DNA of 64,000 nt from an uncultured Victivallales bacterium (GTDB lineage Bacteria; Verrucomicrobiota; Lentisphaeria; Victivallales; UBA1829), in assembly GCA_944390795.1 (NCBI GenBank), contig CALXRI010000006.1:83409-147408 (forward strand). The letters run 5' to 3'. The notes under the pieces were generated by a model. That model was not told where the DNA came from, searched no databases, and saw only the letters and a list, made by a program, of their open reading frames with translations. Below are positions 1 through 6,752 of this stretch, one piece after another. The number at the start of each line of letters is the position of its first letter. Within the stretch, counting starts at the first letter, position 1. The translations under genes were made by a program, and so were the position numbers.

Positions 1-5
1 TCTGC

Positions 6-32
6 TTGACTTTCCGGAAAAACGAGTATAAT
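6..32 (+). promoter_or_regulatory. Putative sigma70 promoter of the pilin genes
   Basis: TTGACT at 6-11 and a perfect TATAAT at 27-32 are separated by 15 bp, shorter than the usual 17. They lie just upstream of the first pilin gene (start at 79, preceded by GGGAGGA). The start of this region is cut by the window edge, so other control sites cannot be judged. Confidence 0.55.
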
Positions 33-78
33 GTATGGCATCGTGCAGTTATCATATCAACCCGGGAGGATTTTTGAA

Positions 79-330
79 ATGAGAATCATGCGTAAAAAAC
101 ATGCCGTGATGATGGAATATGTCATCATCGCCGTCCTGATCGCCGCAGCGGTCGTAGTCGCCGTCATCATGTTCGGAAAGAACGTCTCGAAGGAGATGAA
201 TGTCGCGACGCAGGCAATGAGCGATGCCAAAGGCGCGGAGACATCCCAGAAAGCCGTGGAAACGGGAACGGCAAGTGACATCAAGAAGGCCAACGAGCAC
301 GAAAAGGCCATGCACAATTACGATAAATAA
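79..330 (+). CDS. Flp/Tad-type major pilin, copy 1
   Basis: Encodes an 83-residue prepilin, the presumed subunit of the Tad pilus whose machinery follows. The protein has a short basic leader (MRIMRKKH), the motif AVMMEY and a roughly 20-residue hydrophobic helix, then a charged tail ending in EHEKAMHNYDK. Flp prepilins normally carry a glycine before the cleavage point, with Glu and Tyr at +5 and +6. If E and Y are aligned here the residue before the cut is His, which is unusual. Start chosen at ATG 79 because GGGAGGA sits at the right distance; an in-frame ATG at 31 lacks one. The next gene is a paralogue 24 bp downstream. Pilin assignment is well supported by context and shape; function as the major subunit is inferred. 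Confidence 0.8.
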   Translation: MRIMRKKHAVMMEYVIIAVLIAAAVVVAVIMFGKNVSKEMNVATQAMSDAKGAETSQKAVETGTASDIKKANEHEKAMHNYDK

Positions 331-354
331 GACTCGCAGCCGGGGAACATCAGA

Positions 355-606
355 ATGAGAACAGTTGTCAGAAAACACGCCGTGATGATGGAGTATGTCA
401 TTATTGCCGTTCTGATTGCCGCGGCAGTTGTCGTCGCCGTCATTATGTTCGGAAAGAATGTCTCCCATGAAATGAACGTGGCGACAAAGGCCATGAGCGA
501 CGCCAAGGGCGCGGAAAACTATCAGGGCGAACTCAAGAAAAACGCGGCCGAGGACGTCAAGAAAGCCAACGAACACGAAAAGGCCATGCACAATTACGAC
601 AAGTGA
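355..606 (+). CDS. Flp/Tad-type major pilin, copy 2
   Basis: A second 83-residue prepilin, nearly identical to copy 1 from the leader through the hydrophobic helix (RKHAVMMEY onward) and again at the C-terminus (ANEHEKAMHNYDK). Differences are concentrated in the middle of the charged domain, residues about 56-70, where the exposed surface of the filament would be. The unusual His before the predicted cleavage point is conserved. A GGGGA element precedes the ATG, and a hairpin terminator follows at 630-665, so the two pilins probably form a highly expressed unit partly uncoupled from the assembly genes. Tandem duplication is seen directly; whether both are assembled is unknown. Confidence 0.8.
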   Translation: MRTVVRKHAVMMEYVIIAVLIAAAVVVAVIMFGKNVSHEMNVATKAMSDAKGAENYQGELKKNAAEDVKKANEHEKAMHNYDK

Positions 607-629
607 ATCATGTCCCGGCTGAAAACTTG

Positions 630-665
630 AAACGGATGCTCGTCTGGCGGGGATCCGTTTTTTTT
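630..665 (+). terminator. Rho-independent terminator after the pilin pair
   Basis: AAACGGAT (630-637) pairs with ATCCGTTT (653-660) and the 3' arm runs into a stretch of eight T. It lies between the pilins and the prepilin peptidase gene, so pilin message would exceed that of the downstream assembly genes. Confidence 0.65.
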
Positions 666-686
666 ATGATATGAAATGGAGTGCGG

Positions 687-1235
687 ATGGATTACCTGAC
701 TCTCGGAAAACTCATTCTCGCCACGCCGTGGCTGATTTATCTGTCGATCCGCGACTTCCGCACCCACGAACTGCCGAACGCATGGGTGTTCGGCGGCGTA
801 CTTGTGATGTTTGCCGTGGCGCTTGGCGTCGGAATGCCTTATGCGCTGGCGTCTCTGCTGACGGCGTTTTTTTCCTCGCTTTTCCTGCTGCTTCCTTTTT
901 TCCTCCGGGCGGCGGGCGCAGGCGATGTGAAAATGCTGTTTGCCGCCGGACTGATCGCGGGTCCCGGGAACACGCTGAACCTGATTCTGCTGGTCTCGCT
1001 GGCGGGGCTCGTGCTTGCCGTGCTGATGCTGGCCTTCCGGAAGGTGAACGCCGCGAGAGTGAAGCACTACTGCCGCTGTCTGTTTGATTTCCGCTATGAC
1101 CGGAAGAAAGGAAGGGAAACCTTGCCGCCTCCCGATGCGGAAAGCTGCCGTGTGCCGTTCGGCGCGGCGATTGCGGCGGGACTTTTTCTGAATCTTCTGA
1201 TGCAGCTGGTCTATTCTCTGGAGGGGGCCGGATGA
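687..1235 (+). CDS. tadV: Prepilin peptidase, A24 family (TadV/CpaA)
   Basis: Integral membrane aspartic peptidase that removes the leader of Flp prepilins and TadE/TadG pseudopilins. The 182-residue protein has several hydrophobic segments and both expected catalytic aspartates: D23 in RDFRTHELPN and D80 in the signature GAGD (residues 77-80). It is short, as TadV/CpaA proteins are, and lacks the methylase domain of PilD. Start placed at ATG 687 because GGAG at 678-681 is 5 bases upstream; a GTG at 681 overlaps that site. Its stop overlaps the start of the next gene (ATGA), so it is translationally coupled to the pseudopilin genes. Confidence 0.85.
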   Translation: MDYLTLGKLILATPWLIYLSIRDFRTHELPNAWVFGGVLVMFAVALGVGMPYALASLLTAFFSSLFLLLPFFLRAAGAGDVKMLFAAGLIAGPGNTLNLILLVSLAGLVLAVLMLAFRKVNAARVKHYCRCLFDFRYDRKKGRETLPPPDAESCRVPFGAAIAAGLFLNLLMQLVYSLEGAG

Positions 1236-1912
1236 GGCGGAAAAAAGAAACTTTTCTGAAATCCCGGAAAGGAGCTGCTCTTCTGGAGTTCGTCTTCTGC
1301 TTTCCGATTCTGTTCGTTCTGTTTCTGTTTGCCGTCCAGTTCGCATACATCATGATTACCTGGCAGGTCGTGCACTACTCCGCATACATGGGGGCGCGTT
1401 CGGCCATGACGGTCAACAATCTCCAGAGGAAAAGCCGCGCGGAAACCGTGGCGAAACGGATTCTTGCGGTCGTGTCCGGCTCCCCGGCGGATTCGAAGGA
1501 AGCAAAGGACCGCGCCGACGATAAATACATCCGGCTTGACGGCTGGGGCAGACTCCCGAATACGAAATACCTGGATCAGCAGGTCGAAGTGGACATTCCC
1601 ATGATCGACATCGACCCGCGCGGACTCAAATGCACGGTCAAGTTCAAGATGTTCCTGCTGGTTCCGGTCGCCGGGCGGATCATCAGCTTCTTCGCAAAGG
1701 ACAAAAAGAGCGAAGAGGAAAAGAAGTGGGAAAAAAAGCTCGACGAGCAGTCCTATGCGCTCAATCCCGCGCTGCTGGCTCAATACGCCAATGAACTGGA
1801 GGTAAAGGGCGCCGACAAGAAAGAGAAGCTCAAGTATCCGTATATCACGCTTTCCTCCACCAGTGTGATTGCCATTCCCTATGCGACAAAATTCTATCCG
1901 GTGGCGAAATGA
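1232..1912 (+). CDS. tadE: TadE-like pseudopilin
   Basis: A 226-residue minor pilin-like protein thought to prime or stabilise Tad pilus assembly in the inner membrane. The N-terminus has a basic stretch, then GAALLEF followed by a hydrophobic helix, which is the TadE processing motif with the normal glycine at -1 and Glu at +5. The mature part is rich in Lys and Glu, with a highly charged segment around residues 140-170. ATGA overlaps link it to the peptidase gene upstream and to the TadG-like gene downstream. Assignment rests on motif, size and position; exact role is not provable from sequence. Confidence 0.75.
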   Translation: MRRKKETFLKSRKGAALLEFVFCFPILFVLFLFAVQFAYIMITWQVVHYSAYMGARSAMTVNNLQRKSRAETVAKRILAVVSGSPADSKEAKDRADDKYIRLDGWGRLPNTKYLDQQVEVDIPMIDIDPRGLKCTVKFKMFLLVPVAGRIISFFAKDKKSEEEKKWEKKLDEQSYALNPALLAQYANELEVKGADKKEKLKYPYITLSSTSVIAIPYATKFYPVAK

Positions 1913-3618
1913 ATCAGACTTATCCGACCGTCTTCACCGTATTTTCGGGAAAGTGCCGCGAGCTGGCTTCCGACAGCAGAGGCGCGGCGCTTGCGATAAC
2001 GCTTGCCTTCGTCATGCCGATCTATCTTCTGGTGATCGGGATCTACGGAATCGGGGAAGTGGTGCGCAGCAAGATCGAGCTCCAGAACGCGGCGGACGCG
2101 GCCGCCTATTCCGCCTCGGTGGTGCAGGCGGACTATCTCAGCCGGATCGCGACTGTCAACAAAGCAATGGCATGGACGTATGTGGATCTTCAGAAGCGCT
2201 CCCTCGATCTGGCGATGGATGTCTTCTGCAAATACGTTTTCATCCAGTTCCAGAAGGATCTGAACATGGCGCGTCAGAACAACACCCCGTGCCACATGCA
2301 TGTTCCAGGTCTGCATTACAACTGCGGAACGGATGTACTGGTCGATTCCACGGCACTGGAGATTCTGGGCACCGGCCTGGGGATACCGGAACTGGCCAGA
2401 AAATTTAACGGACAGAATGCTCTTGACCGCTTCCTGCTGGCGCAGCTGGTGTATACGACAGAGGCGGAATTCAAGGGAAAAGGGTCTATTGCGAACACAC
2501 CGAAAGTTTACGAATACAGTTATGCCATTACGAAAATGATGGCGAAACTCAACTCCCTGCGCAAGGAGTTTCCGGACAAAGTCCGGCAGACCGCGCAGCA
2601 GGTCGCCGCAGCCAACATGATGGAGTGCAGGGACGATTACATGATCAATGTCACGCTCGGCGACATGACCGGCGCGTTTCTCACGATGCTGCCCACCGAG
2701 GAGAATGAAAAAACGTTCATTTCCTTTGCGGATCCCACGCTGAAGGATTTTTCCCCGAAGAAGGTGTTCGGCCCCGGAACCGACGACTGGATCGTAAGGA
2801 AGGGAATTGCAGGTTTCTGGCGCGTTTACAAACAGACGAAAACTCATCTCTACGCGGAATGGGACTGGTTCTGGACACGCTGGGTGCATGTCAATCTGGA
2901 AATCATCCAGCTGCATCTTCCGCCGATATTTGGAGGCGCTTCCAAACGGGGGCATCCGAAATACCACGGGTATGACAGCTTCTTCCCGATGATCAAGAAA
3001 GATCTGCCGATCGGTCTCCTGGTGCCGCCGGCGATTCCGCTTACGCTGACGCCGCTGTTCTTCGGCAAGGCGGGTTCGATCACGGTTGCGATCGCGCGCA
3101 AAACGAGCAATCCGTTTTCCGTTTTCAGCTGGAGCGGGCGTTCCCTGACGGCGCCGTCGATTCTCTCCGCGTTCAATCCAAGCGTTGCGGGAGGGAACCG
3201 TCCGGAATACATGTGCGCCATCGCCTCCGCCCGCGCCGGATACAAGCCCTATGACAAGGACAAGGAGAAAAAGCGCAAGAGCGCCGACTACAATCTCGGC
3301 TACACCCTCTCCAGCGGAGAGAAGGAATGGAATCTGGTGGAAACCGACTGGGACGGCGTAATGCTTCCCGTGAAGAACGCCTGGGATCTCTGCGCAGGCG
3401 TGGGAGAGGCGCAGGCCTTCACCGTCGGAAGCGGCAACATTCTCAAGGAGATCATGCTCGACAAAAAGAACTGGGTCGACGCGAAGGGAAAGAAGATCGA
3501 CGAAAAGAAACTGCCCGACTGGGAGAAGCTCAAACCGCCCGCCGGACTTGTCACGGACAAAGGCGACAAGGACGGCAAACTGCAATGGGATAAACTCCGG
3601 GATTATCTGGGACACTGA
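1909..3618 (+). CDS. TadG-like pilus assembly protein
   Basis: A 569-residue protein with one N-terminal membrane helix (residues about 25-48, after SRGAA) and a long extracytoplasmic domain. The motif after the helix, KIELQNAADAAAYSAS, is typical of the TadG / Flp-assembly family N-terminal region. Unlike its neighbours it lacks Glu at +5 after the glycine (GAALAIT), so processing by the prepilin peptidase is uncertain. Known TadG proteins are minor components that may anchor the pilus at the envelope. Four-base overlap with the TadE gene; the next gene starts 3 bases after the stop. The C-terminal 450 residues match nothing I recognise. Confidence 0.65.
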   Translation: MNQTYPTVFTVFSGKCRELASDSRGAALAITLAFVMPIYLLVIGIYGIGEVVRSKIELQNAADAAAYSASVVQADYLSRIATVNKAMAWTYVDLQKRSLDLAMDVFCKYVFIQFQKDLNMARQNNTPCHMHVPGLHYNCGTDVLVDSTALEILGTGLGIPELARKFNGQNALDRFLLAQLVYTTEAEFKGKGSIANTPKVYEYSYAITKMMAKLNSLRKEFPDKVRQTAQQVAAANMMECRDDYMINVTLGDMTGAFLTMLPTEENEKTFISFADPTLKDFSPKKVFGPGTDDWIVRKGIAGFWRVYKQTKTHLYAEWDWFWTRWVHVNLEIIQLHLPPIFGGASKRGHPKYHGYDSFFPMIKKDLPIGLLVPPAIPLTLTPLFFGKAGSITVAIARKTSNPFSVFSWSGRSLTAPSILSAFNPSVAGGNRPEYMCAIASARAGYKPYDKDKEKKRKSADYNLGYTLSSGEKEWNLVETDWDGVMLPVKNAWDLCAGVGEAQAFTVGSGNILKEIMLDKKNWVDAKGKKIDEKKLPDWEKLKPPAGLVTDKGDKDGKLQWDKLRDYLGH

Positions 3619-3621
3619 AAC

Positions 3622-4311
3622 ATGAGAAAAATATTCGACAATCTGTTCCGTTCCCGCCGCGGCTCCGTGCTGATGGAGTTCGTGCTGGTGCTGCCCGTCT
3701 ATATGGCGACGATCGGCGGCATTCTGTGGCTCGGCATGAAATCCCTTGACGCGATCAATCTCAGGTCGGCGGATCACTGGGGCGTCTGGATGGCGGGCAA
3801 CCGTTTCTCCGTGCGGACACCGGCGCTTATGGCCCTGCAGGAGATGTTTCCGCGCACATCGCTCATCACGACCAGCCAGAAGCGGGCGCTGAATGCCGAA
3901 CGTTCCTACCTCCAGTTCATCGGTTCCAAAACCACGCTCTACGAGACGCGCCCAGGTTTCCTCGACAACTGGATCAACATGCCATATACGGTCTCCGGAG
4001 AGGACAAGCCCTTTTCCATTCCGGAGTTCCAGATCACCTCCTCGCGCTACGGGAACAAATACACGCAGTGCATCATCATGCGTTCCAAGGGATCCGACAC
4101 GGCGAAACGGCACTGGGATCCCAGTCTTGTCGCCAAAAACAAGGTCTGGCAGTTCGATTCCAAGGACGACGAATATCCGAAGGAGTGGAAGCTTGAACTG
4201 CTGGATGACCCGAAATATACCGACGATACGAAAGAGCAGGAAAAAGAGCCGGAAAAGATCAAATTCTATGAGCGTTTCGGCAAGTATGAACAGTGGAGCA
4301 AGGCGAAGTGA
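3622..4311 (+). CDS. Second TadE-like pseudopilin
   Basis: A 229-residue protein with the processing signature GSVLMEF at residues about 14-20, followed by a hydrophobic helix, so a pseudopilin substrate of the prepilin peptidase. The mature region contains several Trp residues and a Glu/Lys-rich C-terminal tail. It could be the TadF counterpart, because Tad loci often carry two TadE-type proteins and one TadG. It is separated from the TadG-like gene by 3 bp, and its stop overlaps the GTG start of the next gene. Family assignment from motif and operon position. Confidence 0.7.
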   Translation: MRKIFDNLFRSRRGSVLMEFVLVLPVYMATIGGILWLGMKSLDAINLRSADHWGVWMAGNRFSVRTPALMALQEMFPRTSLITTSQKRALNAERSYLQFIGSKTTLYETRPGFLDNWINMPYTVSGEDKPFSIPEFQITSSRYGNKYTQCIIMRSKGSDTAKRHWDPSLVAKNKVWQFDSKDDEYPKEWKLELLDDPKYTDDTKEQEKEPEKIKFYERFGKYEQWSKAK

Positions 4312-4769
4312 AAACGTTCCCGCTTTCGACAGCCGTTTTTCTCCTGGTGTTTCTTGGCGGGCTGGGGATGATTCTGCTGCTGCATGCGCCCGCCCGGGAA
4401 GAAAGGAGCGCGGCGTCATCGCCCGTTTCCGGCGTTCCGGCGGACGCTCCGCGCGGACTTCCGGCGCTTGTCCTGCCGCCGGGGATCACGGCACGGCCCT
4501 GCCCGGAAGACAGCTGGGAGTATACCGGCGAGATCCATTCGAATTTTGTTTCCGCACGCGGGCGCCTGAGTTCCTGGTTCCAGAAATCCTCCTGGCGTCC
4601 GGAAAAACGGATCACGCTGGATGCCAGTTTGAAACCGCAGGTGATTCTGACATTTTCCAACCGTGAGTATGAACTGACCCTGCTGCTCTGGAAGATTAAA
4701 ACCGATCTGACCGGCTTTTCCTATCGAAGGGACAGAAAACCGGACTGGAAGGGGGAAATCATCCAATGA
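4308..4769 (+). CDS. Small single-pass membrane protein of the Tad operon
   Basis: I do not recognise a family. About 153 residues: a hydrophobic N-terminal helix (residues about 5-23) that could be a signal anchor, a Pro/Ala-rich linker, then a domain with several Trp and aromatic residues. GTG at 4308 is preferred because it overlaps the previous stop (GTGA) and follows AAGG; an in-frame ATG at 4293 would overlap the preceding gene more. It is coupled by ATGA to the kinase gene, so it may link the kinase with the envelope part of the pilus machine, but that is conjecture. Confidence 0.55.
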   Translation: MKTFPLSTAVFLLVFLGGLGMILLLHAPAREERSAASSPVSGVPADAPRGLPALVLPPGITARPCPEDSWEYTGEIHSNFVSARGRLSSWFQKSSWRPEKRITLDASLKPQVILTFSNREYELTLLLWKIKTDLTGFSYRRDRKPDWKGEIIQ

Positions 4770-5641
4770 CTGCCGGAATCCCCGTGAAAAAAGAAGCCGC
4801 GGAGCATCTTCCGTTCTTTTTTGCAGGGGAACGGATTGCCTCTTTTCAGCTGGTCCGGTGTCTGCGCGTCCGGCCTCTTTCCGAATGCTGGCTTGCAGTG
4901 AGACTGGATACGGGGCTTTCCGCCGCAGTCAAGTTCCTCCGGAAGGAGCACCCGCGGATCCCGCAGTTTTACGACACGGCGGAATTTCTGCGGACCTGCA
5001 CGAATCCCTTCCTGATCCGGGTGTTCGAGTATGGGGAAACCGCGCAGGACATGCCTTACGCGGTGATGGAATACGCCGACGGGGGATCCCTTCGAAAGCG
5101 TCTGACCAAAGGCGGCGCGCTTCCGCTTCCCGACGGGGTTGCCCTTCTGCGCGGAACGCTTCTTGCGCTGCGGGAGCTGCATGAACACGGCATTGTTCAC
5201 CGGGATGTCAAACCGGACAACATCTGGTATCTGTCCGACGGGACTTTCCGCCTGGGCGACCTCGGCACGGCAAAGCTGCCCGGTTTCGCGGAAGAGCCCG
5301 GCGCAGTGTTCGGCACAGCCTCTTACCTGTCGCCGGAACAGGCGCGCGATTCGACCGCCGTCGATGCGCGGAGCGATCTCTACAGCCTTGCACTGGTGCT
5401 CTTTGAAGCCCTGACGGGAAAACGGCGCCGTCCGAGGATTGACAATTTCGCCGAAGCGCTCAGGAATGTTCTGGCTGACCATTCGGCGCCTCCTGTTGAA
5501 GAGATGCGCCCCTTTGCAACCGGGAAGCTGGCATCCCTGCTGGGGCGGATGATGGAATATTCTCCTGCACTGCGCCCGTCAGATGCCGCCCATGCGCTTG
5601 CGGAACTGGACACAATGGAACTGCCGGCCGGAAATTCCTGA
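4766..5641 (+). CDS. Hanks-type Ser/Thr protein kinase
   Basis: A 291-residue cytoplasmic kinase of the PknB type, consisting of little more than a catalytic domain. Visible motifs: AVK (ATP lysine K56), HRDVKPDN (145-152, catalytic D147 and N152), DLG in place of DFG (165-167) and a SPE substrate-anchor motif (189-191). The glycine-rich loop is degenerate: residues 30-45 have almost no glycine. No membrane segment or sensor domain is present, so input must come from a partner. It is the last gene of the rightward Tad operon, coupled by ATGA, and faces three FHA-domain proteins in the opposing operon. FHA domains bind phosphothreonine, so those proteins are its probable targets or readers. 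Kinase call is firm; substrates are inferred. Confidence 0.85.
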   Translation: MTAGIPVKKEAAEHLPFFFAGERIASFQLVRCLRVRPLSECWLAVRLDTGLSAAVKFLRKEHPRIPQFYDTAEFLRTCTNPFLIRVFEYGETAQDMPYAVMEYADGGSLRKRLTKGGALPLPDGVALLRGTLLALRELHEHGIVHRDVKPDNIWYLSDGTFRLGDLGTAKLPGFAEEPGAVFGTASYLSPEQARDSTAVDARSDLYSLALVLFEALTGKRRRPRIDNFAEALRNVLADHSAPPVEEMRPFATGKLASLLGRMMEYSPALRPSDAAHALAELDTMELPAGNS

Positions 5642-5644
5642 ATC

Positions 5645-5663
5645 TCCCGGCCGTGCGCCGGGA
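5645..5663. terminator. GC-rich hairpin between convergent Tad operons
   Basis: TCCCGGC (5645-5651) and GCCGGGA (5657-5663) form a 7-bp stem with a 5-base loop in the 30-bp gap between the kinase and the convergent metallopeptidase-like gene. There is no T-run on either side, so termination efficiency is doubtful. Confidence 0.35.
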
Positions 5664-5671
5664 ACACTCCT

Positions 5672-6541
5672 TCAGTTCCCTTCCGGAAGACGGAATTTTT
5701 CCAGAAGCATCTTCCAGCGGGCGGAAGTCTCTTTTTTCGCCATGATCTCTCCGGGCGCAAGGGCGGCGATTTCAAAAATTTCCCGGTCGGACAGCCGCAG
5801 CAGGAGGGGAAGCGCGGCAAATCCCGCTTTGCGCAGATGCTTCGCCGCCCGGGCGAGCCGGCGCCGCAGAGCGAATTCCCGCAGAACGACGGCAGCGGGA
5901 AGAAGAAGCGGAAGAAACCACCATGAGACTCCGATGACGGCAAGGACGGGAGCTGCCGCAAGTCCGCCGGAAAACAGGGCGGGCAGCTCCCATCGCCGAA
6001 ACAGGTTTCCGGCCATGCGCCGGAATGCGGACGCGTTCACCTGGCAGGCGAAATATTCCTCGTAGACGGAGGAGGGAAATGCCGTTCTTGCCGCGTGAAC
6101 CATCTCATGTGCAAGAGTTTCCGAGGCGTCATAGCCCATTCGTTCCTCCCTGTCGGCAAAGGCGCCATGCAGAAAGACGAGAGGGAGCAGACGGTCGATT
6201 TCCAGCAGGATTCCGGCGGAAAGAAAACCAGTCTGTTTCGAGGAACAGCGCACGGGAACCCAGTCCGCGCGGAAACGATAGGTTTCCCAGGTCAGGGCGG
6301 CGGATTTCCGGTATACTGCCGGAAGAGGGAAAGGCGTCCGGCCGATCAGTTTCCGGAGATCGGAAGCGCCGTTCCGAAGAGCTTCCAGTTCTTCGTCCAG
6401 TTTTTTCAGACGTCCGGCAAACTGCTCCGCCGTTTCGCCTGGAACCGGAAACAATCCGGCGGAATCGAATTCCGCCAGCAGCGCGGAGAGCTCGCCGGGC
6501 GGATATTCGCGGAGTTTTTTCCAGGAGGACGGCGTTGTCAT
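5672..6541 (-). CDS. Membrane-associated HExxH putative metallopeptidase
   Basis: A 289-residue protein with the zinc-binding signature HEMVH (residues 145-149). A candidate third ligand is Glu 161 or 162, in SVYEEYFA. Two hydrophobic segments follow at about 187-230, then a basic C-terminal tail. The start is ATG 6541, immediately after the stop of the pilin-like gene (ATGATATGA arrangement); the frame stays open further upstream but that part would overlap the preceding gene. It is the last gene of the leftward Tad operon. Role unknown: processing or quality control of pilus components is a reasonable guess. Family not identified, so only the zinc-protease motif is firm. Confidence 0.6.
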   Translation of the reverse strand: MTTPSSWKKLREYPPGELSALLAEFDSAGLFPVPGETAEQFAGRLKKLDEELEALRNGASDLRKLIGRTPFPLPAVYRKSAALTWETYRFRADWVPVRCSSKQTGFLSAGILLEIDRLLPLVFLHGAFADREERMGYDASETLAHEMVHAARTAFPSSVYEEYFACQVNASAFRRMAGNLFRRWELPALFSGGLAAAPVLAVIGVSWWFLPLLLPAAVVLREFALRRRLARAAKHLRKAGFAALPLLLRLSDREIFEIAALAPGEIMAKKETSARWKMLLEKFRLPEGN

Positions 6542-6542
6542 A

Positions 6543-6752
6543 TCATGGAATCGGCAGGGATATGACGGTGATGATCCGCTGATAGAGAGCGACGATGCCT
6601 TTCCCGATCGGCCCGAATGAACCTCCTCCGAATCCGGAGAGCGAATAGATGGATGCCGAAGCGGCAAAAACCAGCGGCAGAATTGAACAGAGCAGGATCG
6701 TGTATTCCAGTAAAACACTCCGTTTCCGCACAATGTTCCGTTTCCCCGTCAT
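6543..6752 (-). CDS. Small pilin-like peptide of the Tad cluster
   Basis: A 69-residue peptide with a basic leader (MTGKRNIVRKR), the motif SVLLEY and a hydrophobic helix, followed by a glycine-rich turn and a short hydrophobic C-terminus. The layout matches an Flp-type prepilin; aligning E and Y puts Arg at the position before cleavage, again not glycine. ATG 6752 overlaps the stop of the upstream FHA gene (ATGA) and has GGAG at good distance. It is much shorter and more hydrophobic than the two pilins at 79-606, so it may be a minor pilin or a tip/anchor component. Call based on motif and location. Confidence 0.55.
   Translation of the reverse strand: MTGKRNIVRKRSVLLEYTILLCSILPLVFAASASIYSLSGFGGGSFGPIGKGIVALYQRIITVISLPIP

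Noticed and set aside
1894..4419. Long minus-strand open frame (841 codons) opposite tadG and neighbours
   Set aside because: Third-position G/C bias of the real plus-strand genes keeps the antisense frame open; composition is Arg/His-rich and shows no domain.
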